From positions 5,868,501 to 5,932,500 of the forward strand of contig NZ_WBXN01000004.1 in NCBI RefSeq assembly GCF_008973465.1: a DNA stretch of 64,000 nucleotides, given 5' to 3'. Below, one piece after another: positions 26,401-35,309 of this stretch. Made by a program: the position numbers and the translations under genes. Source of the DNA: Streptomyces sp. SS1-1. GTDB lineage: Bacteria; Actinomycetota; Actinomycetes; Streptomycetales; Streptomycetaceae. The notes under the pieces are model-generated. The model was not told where the DNA came from. It made no database searches and saw only the letters and a list, made by a program, of their open reading frames with translations. The first letter of the stretch is position 1, and the number at the start of each line of letters is the position of its first letter.

Positions 26401-26505
26401 TCAGTGCCTGCGCGCGCTGGGGCCCCGCCCGGAAGTGCCGGTGGAGGTCTTGTGGAGAACGGCGACGGGCAGCGCCGCGGCGGGGTCGTACTCGATGAGC
26501 GGCAT
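26401..26505 (-). CDS. 34-aa small open reading frame
   Basis: ATG with AAGGA six bases upstream; reads MPLIEYDPAAALPVAVLHKT then STGTSGRGPSARRH. It begins 31 bases after the stop of the HEPN-zinc-ribbon gene and runs in the same direction. It is hydrophobic at the start and Ser/Thr/Gly/Arg-rich at the end. It could be a real micropeptide or a chance frame; no modifying enzyme is next to it. Confidence 0.35.
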   Translation of the reverse strand: MPLIEYDPAAALPVAVLHKTSTGTSGRGPSARRH

Positions 26506-26535
26506 GGTCGTCCTTAAGGAGGGCGTGGTCTGGGG

Positions 26536-27519
26536 TCAGAGCTTCTCGAACCGTTGAGCCAGGCATCGCGGGCACATGCCGAGATCGTCCTCACCGGGCT
26601 CGTACAGGGCAGCGCAGTTGGTACACGTCGCGGTCTGCGGGCCGAGGGAGGTGGCACAGCCGAAGCACAGGGTGCGCGGGCTGGCGGGGGCGGCCGCAAC
26701 GCGGGTCTGGCGGAGCATCTCCTCGTGGCCGCAGTCAGGACACTCCCCGGTGAGCAGGCCGGGCCGGTCGAAGGCCCTGAGGTAGTCGAACAGCAGCCCG
26801 TAGGAGTGGACCCAGCCCATGTGGCAGAAGCTGCACTGTGGGTCGGGGAAGCCGACCTGGACGGCGAACTGCGCGCACACCGGGCACTCGACGACGCTGT
26901 CCGCCACCGGGGCCAGCTCCGCGCGGATCTCGTTGTGACGCTGCTTCAGGTAGGACGTGATGGTGCCCAGCCGGGCCCGGATGACGGCCAGGTCCCGCTG
27001 CACGAGCTTGTCCTCGTCCATGCTCAGGTCGGGCTGGAGTTCGGTGGTGAAGAACTCCATGAGGAAGGTGAGCACTTCGGCGGCGCGGGCCTCGACAGCA
27101 GGGGCGGAGGTGGTCAGCCCATAGTGCTGCAATGCGTTGCGGGACTTGGTCAGCACGCCGAGCGTCTTCACGGCCTTGTCCGCGATGGTGACGCCGGCGA
27201 TGCCCGCCAGCCGGTCGAGCGCAGCATCGGTGGTACAGCTCTCGAAGTCACCGGACTCGAACCGCGCGCGGGTGGCGGCACGGGGGTTCTTGAAGACTTG
27301 GGACCAGTGCTCGCGTTGCAGGCGGGCCTTGAGGAGTACTTCCACGGCGGCCTGGAGGTGCAGGATCGCGTACTTCAGGTCCCGAGGCTCGGGCGGATCG
27401 CCGTGGGTGAGGTGGTCGGTGACGCTCAGGAGGTAGTCGATGCCGTTCTGGACCGGCGGGAAGTCGACGTCTGGCTGGCTGCCGAGGGGTTCACGGCGGT
27501 TCCGGGGTCTGATCTCCAA
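26536..27519 (-). CDS. HEPN-like protein with C-terminal zinc ribbons
   Basis: 327 aa from the TTG at 27,519, chosen because AGGAGG stands seven bases upstream; the frame is open another 26 codons without a ribosome site. Residues 1-200 are helical: DLKYAILHLQAAVEVLLKAR, then SRNALQHYG near residue 127, which has the HEPN Rx4H motif. The C-terminal part has several Cys pairs (CPVC, CSFC, CPDC, CFGC, CTNC, CPRC), forming three zinc ribbons. HEPN domains are often RNases in defence systems. Same strand as the XRE-ImmA/TGT-like pair. Confidence 0.6.
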   Translation of the reverse strand: MEIRPRNRREPLGSQPDVDFPPVQNGIDYLLSVTDHLTHGDPPEPRDLKYAILHLQAAVEVLLKARLQREHWSQVFKNPRAATRARFESGDFESCTTDAALDRLAGIAGVTIADKAVKTLGVLTKSRNALQHYGLTTSAPAVEARAAEVLTFLMEFFTTELQPDLSMDEDKLVQRDLAVIRARLGTITSYLKQRHNEIRAELAPVADSVVECPVCAQFAVQVGFPDPQCSFCHMGWVHSYGLLFDYLRAFDRPGLLTGECPDCGHEEMLRQTRVAAAPASPRTLCFGCATSLGPQTATCTNCAALYEPGEDDLGMCPRCLAQRFEKL

Positions 27520-27716
27520 GGTCTGCCTCCTCTTTGAGGGCCAAGTGGGGTGGATCGAAGAGAAGTTGGAATCAAATCCTGGCCTAGTGGTAGTCACCGT
27601 CCACGCAGTCGCCGCGCGAGGCCATGGAACAGATCACGTTCTGGTGTTGCCCAATGGCCGGTATGTACGGGTGGATCGAAAGGATCGGAGAGCGCATCTC
27701 CCGCGCCGCATGATGC

Positions 27717-28022
27717 ATGGTGCGGAGGGTAACAACGCGACACCGTAGTTGCTCCACGTCACGGCTCTTCCGACACCGCACCGCGGCTCGTCTTCTGGAG
27801 CAACGGCCTCCTGCGCGAACTCGTCGGCGAAGCAGCGGTGGCGGCTCCGGCAGTAGCGGGACGAGCGGCGGGAGCGGCTCTGGCGGCAAGACAGGCATCC
27901 AGTTCGGATACGCCTGCTCCCCCGTCGGCGCTCTGGGCGCCGCGGAGGACGGAAGGCCCGCCAAGTGCTTCATGGGCAGCGACGGCCGGGCTCGATGGGG
28001 CTACGACTCCAACCGTGGTTAG
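27717..28022 (+). CDS. Small protein with conserved Streptomyces C-terminal motif (possibly a remnant)
   Basis: 101 codons. The start is Arg/Ser-rich and unconvincing, then a Gly/Ser linker, then YACSPVGALGAAEDGRPAKC and FMGSDGRARWGYDSNRG. This ending (CxPxGA...DGRxAKCFMGxDGxARWGY) recurs at the C-termini of many Streptomyces surface or phage-related proteins, so the reading frame is real at least there. The N-terminal part may be decayed; 27,520-27,716 shows nothing else. Confidence 0.4.
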   Translation: MVRRVTTRHRSCSTSRLFRHRTAARLLEQRPPARTRRRSSGGGSGSSGTSGGSGSGGKTGIQFGYACSPVGALGAAEDGRPAKCFMGSDGRARWGYDSNRG

Positions 28023-28162
28023 CCAGCCGACGCCTGCCCGCTCTGGGCAGGGGCGGGATCCACCCCAACCATCCCCTTCCCAGAACCGCCCCCCGCTTTT
28101 CAGCGCCTCCCAGGCTCGCCCTCAACTGCCCTGGTACGCGCTCAAAATGCCGATGATCCGGC

Positions 28163-30277
28163 ATGATGACCTTCATGGCGGACGAAATGGACCTACGGGC
28201 GGCAGCGGCGGCATTCGACCGGAGCAGCGTGCCGGAGAGCGAGACAGCCGCCGAGGACGAACGCAAGCAGGTGCTCTCTCAGTTCCCCCTGGAGGAGTGG
28301 CCGACACTGCCCCTGTCGCGCTACGCCCTGGGGCAGGCGGCCGAGTCCGGGAGCGGACCGGCGTACTGCAGGCTGATGGAGTTCGGTACCCCGAACCTCG
28401 GCAGCATCAAGGGCGGCAGCGCGGCGAAGCACATCATGTACCACCACAACTCCGGCGAGTGGCGGGTGGCCGCGCCGCTGCGCGGGATGGCGCCGCAGGA
28501 GGCGTGGGAGGAGCTGCGCGGACAGTTCGTGCGGGCCTTCGAGGCCGTAGCTGCAGCGGACTTCGAGGCCGTGGACGATCTTGAGGCGCTGCGGTTCGGT
28601 CCGACGCTGGTGACCAAGTCTCTGGCCACCTACTTCCCCGAGCACTTCCTGCCCATCTACGCCGGCGAGCACCTGCGTCGGTTCGTCACTCTGCTGGGCG
28701 GCTCTTCGCAGCCCGACGCGCCGGCCTGGCGCAACAACCGTCGGCTGCTGGAACTCGTCCGCGCGAAGCCGGAGTTCGATGGCTGGAGCGGACAGGAGGT
28801 CATGCACTTCCTGTACGCGAAGTTCGATCCGCGACCGCAGCAGCGCGCCGTCTGGAAGATCGCCCCCGGTGAACGAGGACGGCTGTGGGAAGAGTGCCGT
28901 GACGGCGGGGTGATCCGCGTCGGGTGGGACGAACTCGGCGACCTCGGCCAGTACCAGAGCGACTCCGAGCTGAAGCAGGCGCTCGACGCGTACTGGCCGC
29001 GCAGCAGCGGGGGCAGCCTGACGCTCGCCCGGCGACTGCTGGCGTTCCGGGACCTGGAGGCGGGGGACCGGATCGTGGCCAACCGCGGGATGGACGAGGT
29101 TCTGGCCACCGGGACCGTCAGCGGAAGTTACCGCTTCGAGGCCGACCACTCCGAGTACCAGCACGTCGTCCCGGTGTCCTGGGACGTCTCCCACGCGCGG
29201 AAACTGTCGAAGCCCCAGCACGGCTGGCGGTCCACGTTCGCCAAGGTGCAGCCGACGCTTTTCGCCAGGATCACCGCGGGCCTCGCGGATACGGGCGCGG
29301 AGTCGACGGAGTCGTACACCGGCGGCCCCGTCACGCTGCCCGAGGATGTCGCAGGCGTACTGGAGGCGCTGGAGCGCAAGGGGCAGGTGATCCTGCACGG
29401 ACCTCCCGGCACCGGAAAGACCCGGCTCGCACTCGGCGCCGCCCTCGCCCTCGCCGGTCGTGCGGACGCGCTCAACTCCACGCCGGACCAGCGGGCCGCG
29501 GCCCAGGCCGAGACGCTGCGGGACGGCCGCATCCACATGGTGACCTTCCATCCGTCCTACGGCTACGAGGACTTCGTGGAGGGCTTCAAGCCGGACCTGA
29601 GCGCCACCGGCCCCGGGCTGACCCTGGCGCTCACCGACGGTGTGTTCCACACCCTGTGTGCCCAGGCCATCGCACGCCCGGACGAGACCTTCCTGCTGAT
29701 CATCGACGAGATCAACCGGGGCGATCTGCCGCGCATCTTCGGCGAATTGGTCACCCTGCTCGAACTCGACAAGCGCGGCCTGCCCCTCGCGCTGTCCGTC
29801 AGCAGGCGCACCTTCTCCGTGCCGCCGAACGTGCGGATCATCGGGACCATGAACACGGCGGACCGCAGCATCAGCCACCTGGACGCCGCCGTACGCCGCC
29901 GCTTCGCCTTCCTCCCGGTCGGCCCCGACCCGGACGCCGTGTCCGGCACCGTCGGCCCCCTGGACCTGGCACAGTTCTTCGAGTCCCTCAACACCCGCAT
30001 CGCCCGTCACCTCGACGCCGACCACCAGATAGGGCACGCCTACCTGCTGCGCAACGGCGAGCCGATCGCCACCGAGGACGACCTGGCCGCTGCCTTCCAC
30101 CACGAGGTGATCCCGCTCCTGGAGGACTACTGCCTCGGCCGCGCCGACCTGCTGCACCGCATCCTCGGCAGCCTCGTCGACGCGGACACCGGACGCCCCG
30201 CGCTGATGCCGCCGCAGGACCTCGCCGCCGCCCTGGCGACCGAGTTCACCAGCGGCACGCCGGGCCCCGATGCCTGA
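28163..30277 (+). CDS. mcrB: McrB-type AAA+ GTPase with EVE-like domain
   Basis: 704 aa; ATGs at 28,163 and 28,175 are both possible. Domains: a McrB-associated N-terminal region (about 20-190, YCRLMEFGTPNLGSIKGGSA, ATYFPEHFLPIYAGEHLRR); an EVE-like modified-base reader (about 228-370, VWKIAPGERGRLWEEC, IRVGWDELGDLGQY, DRIVANRGMDEVLATGTV); and the AAA+ motor with Walker A GPPGTGKTR (near 412), FHPSYGYEDFVEGFKPDL, Walker B LLIIDEINRGDLPRI and GTMNTADRSI. McrB uses GTP to drive cleavage of modified DNA by McrC. Overlaps mcrC by 8 bases. A type IV restriction system against modified phage DNA. Confidence 0.9.
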   Translation: MMTFMADEMDLRAAAAAFDRSSVPESETAAEDERKQVLSQFPLEEWPTLPLSRYALGQAAESGSGPAYCRLMEFGTPNLGSIKGGSAAKHIMYHHNSGEWRVAAPLRGMAPQEAWEELRGQFVRAFEAVAAADFEAVDDLEALRFGPTLVTKSLATYFPEHFLPIYAGEHLRRFVTLLGGSSQPDAPAWRNNRRLLELVRAKPEFDGWSGQEVMHFLYAKFDPRPQQRAVWKIAPGERGRLWEECRDGGVIRVGWDELGDLGQYQSDSELKQALDAYWPRSSGGSLTLARRLLAFRDLEAGDRIVANRGMDEVLATGTVSGSYRFEADHSEYQHVVPVSWDVSHARKLSKPQHGWRSTFAKVQPTLFARITAGLADTGAESTESYTGGPVTLPEDVAGVLEALERKGQVILHGPPGTGKTRLALGAALALAGRADALNSTPDQRAAAQAETLRDGRIHMVTFHPSYGYEDFVEGFKPDLSATGPGLTLALTDGVFHTLCAQAIARPDETFLLIIDEINRGDLPRIFGELVTLLELDKRGLPLALSVSRRTFSVPPNVRIIGTMNTADRSISHLDAAVRRRFAFLPVGPDPDAVSGTVGPLDLAQFFESLNTRIARHLDADHQIGHAYLLRNGEPIATEDDLAAAFHHEVIPLLEDYCLGRADLLHRILGSLVDADTGRPALMPPQDLAAALATEFTSGTPGPDA

Positions 30278-31526
30278 CCACACCGAGGTCCGGCTCGCAG
30301 AGTACGGATCCGCACTGCTGGGGGCCGACCAGCTCACACCCCGGGACGTCGAGCGGCTGCGCGCCCTCCAGACGCGCGCCTGCCTCAGCCTGGACCAGGC
30401 CCCGTCCGGATGGCGGCTCAAGGCCGACGCGACCGTCGGCATCCTGGTGCTCGACCGCATCCGCCTGGTCATCAAGCCCAAGTTCGCCATCCCGGGCGAG
30501 CAACTCATGATCTGGCTCGCCTACGCCCTCGGCGCGCCCGCGCCGCTCCCGGCGACGGCACGGCGCTGGGCCACCGGCCCGGAAGGCTACGCCGACCTCG
30601 TGGCCGCGGCCCTGCTGGAGCAGTGCGAGCAACTGGTCCGGGAAGGGCTGCGCCGGGACTACGTACGCCGCCAGAGCCTGCAACCGGTCCTGCGGGGACG
30701 CCTGGACGTCGCGGCACAAGTGTTCCGGCGCTATGGGCAACTCGATCAACTGCACGTCCGCACCTTCGACCGGGAGGCGGACATCGAGGACAACCGCGTC
30801 CTGGGAACCGCGCTGCGGGTGGCCCGCACCCTGGCCACACAACCCGACCTGGCCCGCGACCTTCACACTATCGCCGACGCTTTTCCGCAGGCCCCGACCC
30901 CCGACGCCGCCCTGCGCTCCCTGGACCGCACCCGGTACACACGCCTGAACGCCCGCTACCGCGCAGCGCACACCTGGGCCCGCCTGCTCCTGTGTGGCGG
31001 CGGTGTGACCGACCTCCTCACCGACGACGGCATGACGGCGGACGGCCTCCTGCTGGCCATGCCCGCCCTCTGGGAAGCCGTCGTCCGACGTCTGGCCACC
31101 GAGGCCGCCGCCCCTCACGGCGGGCACGCCGTCCCCAGCGGCGGTGCGACAGGCATTACCGTCCGGGGCGACCTCGGCAGCACCTCGACCTTCCGGCCCG
31201 ACGTGCTGCTCAGCCTTCCGGGGCGTGCCCCGTCCGCGCGCACCCTGCTGCCGGTGGACGCCAAGTACAAGCGCTACGACCGCTATGGCGTCGGCGCGGG
31301 CGACGTCCACCAACTCCTCACCTACGGTGCCGGCTACACTCCGAGCGCCGACCCGCGTGCAGTGATCGTCCACCCGTGTTCCGGTGGGCACTCCCACCGG
31401 ACCCTCCAGGCCAGTGGACCGCGGGGTGCACTCGGAAGCATCCACGTCCTCGGTGTCGACACGCACGCGTCCCCGCACCAGGCGGCCCTGTGGGTCCGGT
31501 CGGCACTGCCCTGGTCCGACTGGTGA
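30270..31526 (+). CDS. mcrC: McrC-type nuclease subunit
   Basis: 418 aa, ATG eight bases inside the mcrB end. N-terminal beta domain (LVIKPKFAIPGEQLMIWLAY), helical middle (LQPVLRGRLDVAAQVFRRYG, DREADIEDNRVLGTALRVA), and a C-terminal PD-(D/E)XK nuclease: TSTFRPDVLLSLPG then TLLPVDAKYKRYDR with the D...DAK catalytic residues near residues 310-335. It cuts DNA as the partner of McrB. Both genes have the higher GC of the chromosome rather than that of their element neighbours. Confidence 0.9.
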   Translation: MPDHTEVRLAEYGSALLGADQLTPRDVERLRALQTRACLSLDQAPSGWRLKADATVGILVLDRIRLVIKPKFAIPGEQLMIWLAYALGAPAPLPATARRWATGPEGYADLVAAALLEQCEQLVREGLRRDYVRRQSLQPVLRGRLDVAAQVFRRYGQLDQLHVRTFDREADIEDNRVLGTALRVARTLATQPDLARDLHTIADAFPQAPTPDAALRSLDRTRYTRLNARYRAAHTWARLLLCGGGVTDLLTDDGMTADGLLLAMPALWEAVVRRLATEAAAPHGGHAVPSGGATGITVRGDLGSTSTFRPDVLLSLPGRAPSARTLLPVDAKYKRYDRYGVGAGDVHQLLTYGAGYTPSADPRAVIVHPCSGGHSHRTLQASGPRGALGSIHVLGVDTHASPHQAALWVRSALPWSDW

Positions 31527-32214
31527 CCGCCGCCCGCCCACGCCAGCCGAGGTGCTGCGGTCCCATGTCGCTCACAGGCGTGGGCGTGCCGAGCGCTTGA
31601 AGCGTTGCAAGCCCGCGAAGCGCGCCGCGCTCGGTTCAGCCTCCGGCGCGCAGACGGTACCGCGTGACGACATCAGGGAGCTATGGCCAGTGGCGGCCCA
31701 GCGGGGAGCCACCTCGGTGATCGCCCTGGCCGAGCTGATGGATGGAGAGCTTGGCAACGACACCCGCGATCGTGTGCGGACAGGCTTTGGCTCGAGGCCA
31801 TCGGTGAGGTAGCCGACGACGTCGGCGTCCAGGTCGCCGCTCTTGCGGCTGGCGCCCCCTGATCGCGCCGCTCGCCTTTGTGTGCTGTTGTGCTCGGCCG
31901 GGATCAGGTTCGGGGTGTTGTGCGAAGGGGTTTGAGCATGTCCTGCGGTTCCTGGGCGGTAGCGAGATGGGGGGCAGCAGGATGGGCGGGTGCTGTCCCG
32001 GGCCCATGGTCTGACTCATGATTTCTCTGACCGAAGTGTCTCGATCACACGGTGTCGGCCGGCGGTCGGGGATGGTGCGTTGTCGGTGCCGGGCTGGCGG
32101 GGTGTGTCCCGATAGGGGCCTGCCGATAGTTGTGGCGTCCTCACGATTCTGACCGTCTGACGCGGCCCGGTACCGGCAACGCGATGTCCTCGGACCGGAA
32201 GGAGAGGAACGGGC
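31527..32214. other. Interval between mcrC and the IS110 transposase
   Basis: About 690 bases. A plus-strand frame at 31,600-31,812 (LWPVAAQRGATSVIALAELM ... GFGSRPSVR) has protein-like wording but no start and may be a remnant. The part from about 31,860 onward probably belongs to the 5' non-coding end of the IS110 element, whose exact edge I cannot fix because IS110 elements lack clear terminal repeats. Confidence 0.4.
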
Positions 32215-33327
32215 ATGTCCAGTTCGACCGTGCCCAGTACGTTGTCGGCTCCGCGAACCCGTCGCCGCCCTGCTGGGGAGGTGGTGCTGGGAGTGGATAC
32301 GCACCGGGATGTTCACATGGCTGCGGTGCTCTCCGTGTCGGGGGCGGTCCTTGCTACCGATGAGTTCCCGGCCACCGCGGCCGGCTACCGCGATCTGCTG
32401 AAGCGCGCCAGGAGGTGGGGAACCGTGAGACGGGCTGGGGTGGAGGGGACCGGCTCATACGGAGCGTCGTTGTCCCGCTATCTGCTGGCCCAGGGCATAG
32501 ACGTGTTTGACGTGAATCGGATGGATCGGGCGGATCGTCGGCGTCGCGGCAAGTCGGATCCGCTCGATGCCCAGAACGCGGCGCGAGCCGTGTTGAGCGG
32601 GCGAGCCCGTGCCCGGGCCAAAACGGGCGACGGGTCGGTGCAGATCGCGAGAATGTACAAACTCACGAAAGTGTCGGCCGTCAAAGCCCGCACGCAGGCC
32701 ATCAACCAGCTCAAGGCCGTACTCGTCACTGCCGATCCCGTCTTGCGGGAGGAACTGGCCGGACTGGGCAATGCCGAACTCTTCCGTACCTGTGCGCAGT
32801 TCACCGGTGTGAGCAGTCGCGAGGATGCCGGCGCGGAGTCGGTGGTGCAGGCCACCCGGATCACGCTGGGCCTGCTGGCTCACCGGATCGGCCAGCTCTC
32901 CGAGCAGATCCGGGATGTAGAGGCTCGTCTGACCCGGCTCGTGGAACGGCATGCTCCGCAGCTGCTGGACGTGGTCGGGATCGGTCCGGACACGGCGGTC
33001 GCTTTGCTGATCACGGTGGGGGACAACCCGGAACGGCTGGACAGCGAGGCGTCGTTCGCCGCGCTGTGCGGTGTCAGCCCTGTTGAGCGTTCCTCGGGAC
33101 GCCGGCGGTACCGTCGCCTCAACCGCGTTGGTGACCGGCAGGCCAACGCCGCGCTCCACCGCATCGTGTTCACCCGCCTGCGGGTCGACGCGCGTACCCA
33201 GGACTACTACGAGCGCCGGATCAAGGAGGGCAAGACCCTTCGTGAAGTCGTCCGTTGCCTCAAACGCTACGCGGCACGCGAGGTCTTCCACCTGGTCAAA
33301 CAGCTACAGTCGGCACCCCGCTCATAG
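32215..33327 (+). CDS. IS110-family transposase
   Basis: 370 aa, ATG with GAAGGAGAGG upstream. DEDD nuclease domain: VVLGVDTHRDVHMAAVLSVS (first Asp), VEGTGSYGASLSRYLLAQG (Glu), RRRGKSDPLDAQNAARAVL (Asp pair). The C-terminal Transposase_20 domain has VVGIGPDTAVALLITVGD and ASFAALCGVSPVERSSGRRR with the conserved serine. Intact. IS110 enzymes insert by a site-specific route, likely guided by an RNA encoded in the element's non-coding end; the 350 bases upstream are candidates for it. Confidence 0.93.
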   Translation: MSSSTVPSTLSAPRTRRRPAGEVVLGVDTHRDVHMAAVLSVSGAVLATDEFPATAAGYRDLLKRARRWGTVRRAGVEGTGSYGASLSRYLLAQGIDVFDVNRMDRADRRRRGKSDPLDAQNAARAVLSGRARARAKTGDGSVQIARMYKLTKVSAVKARTQAINQLKAVLVTADPVLREELAGLGNAELFRTCAQFTGVSSREDAGAESVVQATRITLGLLAHRIGQLSEQIRDVEARLTRLVERHAPQLLDVVGIGPDTAVALLITVGDNPERLDSEASFAALCGVSPVERSSGRRRYRRLNRVGDRQANAALHRIVFTRLRVDARTQDYYERRIKEGKTLREVVRCLKRYAAREVFHLVKQLQSAPRS

Positions 33328-33593
33328 GGGCTGTGTGATACGGCGAGGCCCCGCCGGGGTCCGTCCTGACGGGACTTTGAGCCGAGCCGTGAGACGACGA
33401 AGTGCATCAGAGCGCTTCGGTGCGGCTTCGTCAGAGACCGGCTACGCTGGCGCGCACGATGCGGTTGGCGCTTCATGCGGTCCGTGTTCCTGTGACGCTT
33501 CTAGGGTTCGCCTACTTTGCGATTGCACTCGTTGGGAGAGGAGTCCATGTATTCCGGGCGTGTGTTGTCAGTGCCCCCTTGTACCGTCCGGAT

Positions 33594-35012
33594 GTGCCAC
33601 GCAACCAGCGCTCCTTGAGCGACCAACAAGCCCAGTGGGTACTCCAGTCCATGGCCGGCGGCCACACCACCAGGGCGGAGGCTGCAGAAGAACTGGGTGT
33701 ATCGCGTGCTGTGATCGACGGCATCGTCGGGGGCCGGAGCTACCGTCACCTCCCCCGGCCTACGTCCCTGCCGCTACCACGACCGCGCACCTACCGCGGC
33801 AGCGCAGAAACGCCAGAGCGCAGAGCCTTGCGGGAGGCACAGTTCTGGACATCAGTGGACATGTCACCGGGCGAGACTGAATGCTGGCCCTTCCTCGGCG
33901 CGCTCAACATCGACGGCTACGGCCAGTACTATGCCGGACGGACTCTGATCGGTACCGTCAGTGCCCATCGGGTTGCGTATGTGCTGGCTCATGGCCTGGC
34001 CTCGAACCTTCCCGCACACAGGCTCGTTCGGCATCTATGCGCCAATCCCCCCTGCTGCAATCCGGCACACCTGACGGTTGGCTCGCAGCGAGACAACATG
34101 ACGGACCGCTTTCGCCTTCATCGGGACCGGCCTGGCCCCCACGCGGTGCGAACCTTGATCCCACCGCCTCCCGGCGGGTGGAGGGTGACGAGCGGCGACC
34201 TGAAAGAGCTGGCACGAAAGGCACTCGAGGCGGAGTTCTGGCGGAAGATAGACCGCAGCGGCGGCGATGCCGTGTGCTGGCCTTGGATGGCGGCGAGTCG
34301 GCATGACTTCGGATACGGCTTCGTGTACTGGGAAGGTCGCCACACGCAGGCTGCCCGGGTCGCTTATGTCCTGCACCACGGTCTGACCCTGGCGTGTATC
34401 GACAGTGATCTTGTTGTTCGGCATCTGTGTCCTGGGGGCAGTAATCCGGGCTGCTGCAACCCGCGCCATCTCAAGCTGGGGACACAAAAGCAGAACATGC
34501 ATGATCGTCTGGCGCAGGGCAAGTATGACCGGGGAGATGACCACTTCGCGACCAAGGTGTCCAACCGGGAGGTCAGGGCATTGCGGGAGGAGTACTGGAA
34601 CGCTCCTCATGGGAAGCGGCCTAAGCTCGAAGTCCTTGCCCAGCGGCATGGCGTGTACTGGGGGACCATTCACCGTTGGTTGCGCGGGGCCGGCCGCCAA
34701 GAAGCAGGCGGCCCCACCGGCGAACTGGAGCCCGAGGCGGAGGCACGGACAAACCATGCACGCGGCGAAGCCCACCGCATGGTGAAGATTTCCGACGCTC
34801 GGGTGCGCGAACTGCGCGAGACATACTGGAGCATGCCCACGAAGCAGCGGCCGTCCACCGTGTCGCTAGCCGCACGGCTGGGCACCGACTCCAAGACCGT
34901 GTGGAACTGGCTGCACGGAAAGTCGCGGCTATCGGCGGGCGGCCCCACCAGCTCCTCTGAGAACAGCGGGCAGCAATCCGGGAAAGAGCCCGTACCTGAT
35001 CGGCAGTCGTGA
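33594..35012 (+). CDS. Protein with two HNH endonuclease domains
   Basis: About 472 aa if started at the GTG at 33,594; a TTG at 33,615 and in-frame codons further upstream are alternatives. An N-terminal helix-turn-helix-like stretch (AEAAEELGVSRAVIDGIVGG) is followed by two copies of an HNH_3-type unit: GETECWPFLGALNIDGYG ... VRHLCANPPCCNPAHLTVGS, and DAVCWPWMAASRHDFGYG ... VRHLCPGGSNPGCCNPRHL. Two further resolvase-like HTH units follow (LEVLAQRHGVYWGTIHRWL and SLAARLGTDSKTVWNWLHG). Possibly a homing-type or restriction nuclease. Lies directly downstream of the IS110 element. Confidence 0.75.
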   Translation: MPRNQRSLSDQQAQWVLQSMAGGHTTRAEAAEELGVSRAVIDGIVGGRSYRHLPRPTSLPLPRPRTYRGSAETPERRALREAQFWTSVDMSPGETECWPFLGALNIDGYGQYYAGRTLIGTVSAHRVAYVLAHGLASNLPAHRLVRHLCANPPCCNPAHLTVGSQRDNMTDRFRLHRDRPGPHAVRTLIPPPPGGWRVTSGDLKELARKALEAEFWRKIDRSGGDAVCWPWMAASRHDFGYGFVYWEGRHTQAARVAYVLHHGLTLACIDSDLVVRHLCPGGSNPGCCNPRHLKLGTQKQNMHDRLAQGKYDRGDDHFATKVSNREVRALREEYWNAPHGKRPKLEVLAQRHGVYWGTIHRWLRGAGRQEAGGPTGELEPEAEARTNHARGEAHRMVKISDARVRELRETYWSMPTKQRPSTVSLAARLGTDSKTVWNWLHGKSRLSAGGPTSSSENSGQQSGKEPVPDRQS

Positions 35013-35309
35013 CGAGCTGTACCGGTGTCAGCGGGATCCCTCGGGTTCGATCACCGCCGTTCGGCTCGGAACAGTCAATGGGTTGGTAGTAAGTCGTCGG
35101 CCAATCACTCACCAGCCGGTCACTGGGCCTGCGAAAGCCCACGCGCGGGCGGGTCGGGGCAGGCATGTCTCCGAGCAGCGGCTGACGGCACGCGCAATCC
35201 GAGTGCGGCGCGGGCAGGTAAGCGAACAACAACCGTCGTACGGCGCCGGAACCCTCTGGCCTACCTCAAATCAGCACGGCCGACCGGTGCGGTCTCACAC
35301 AGTGGGCTC

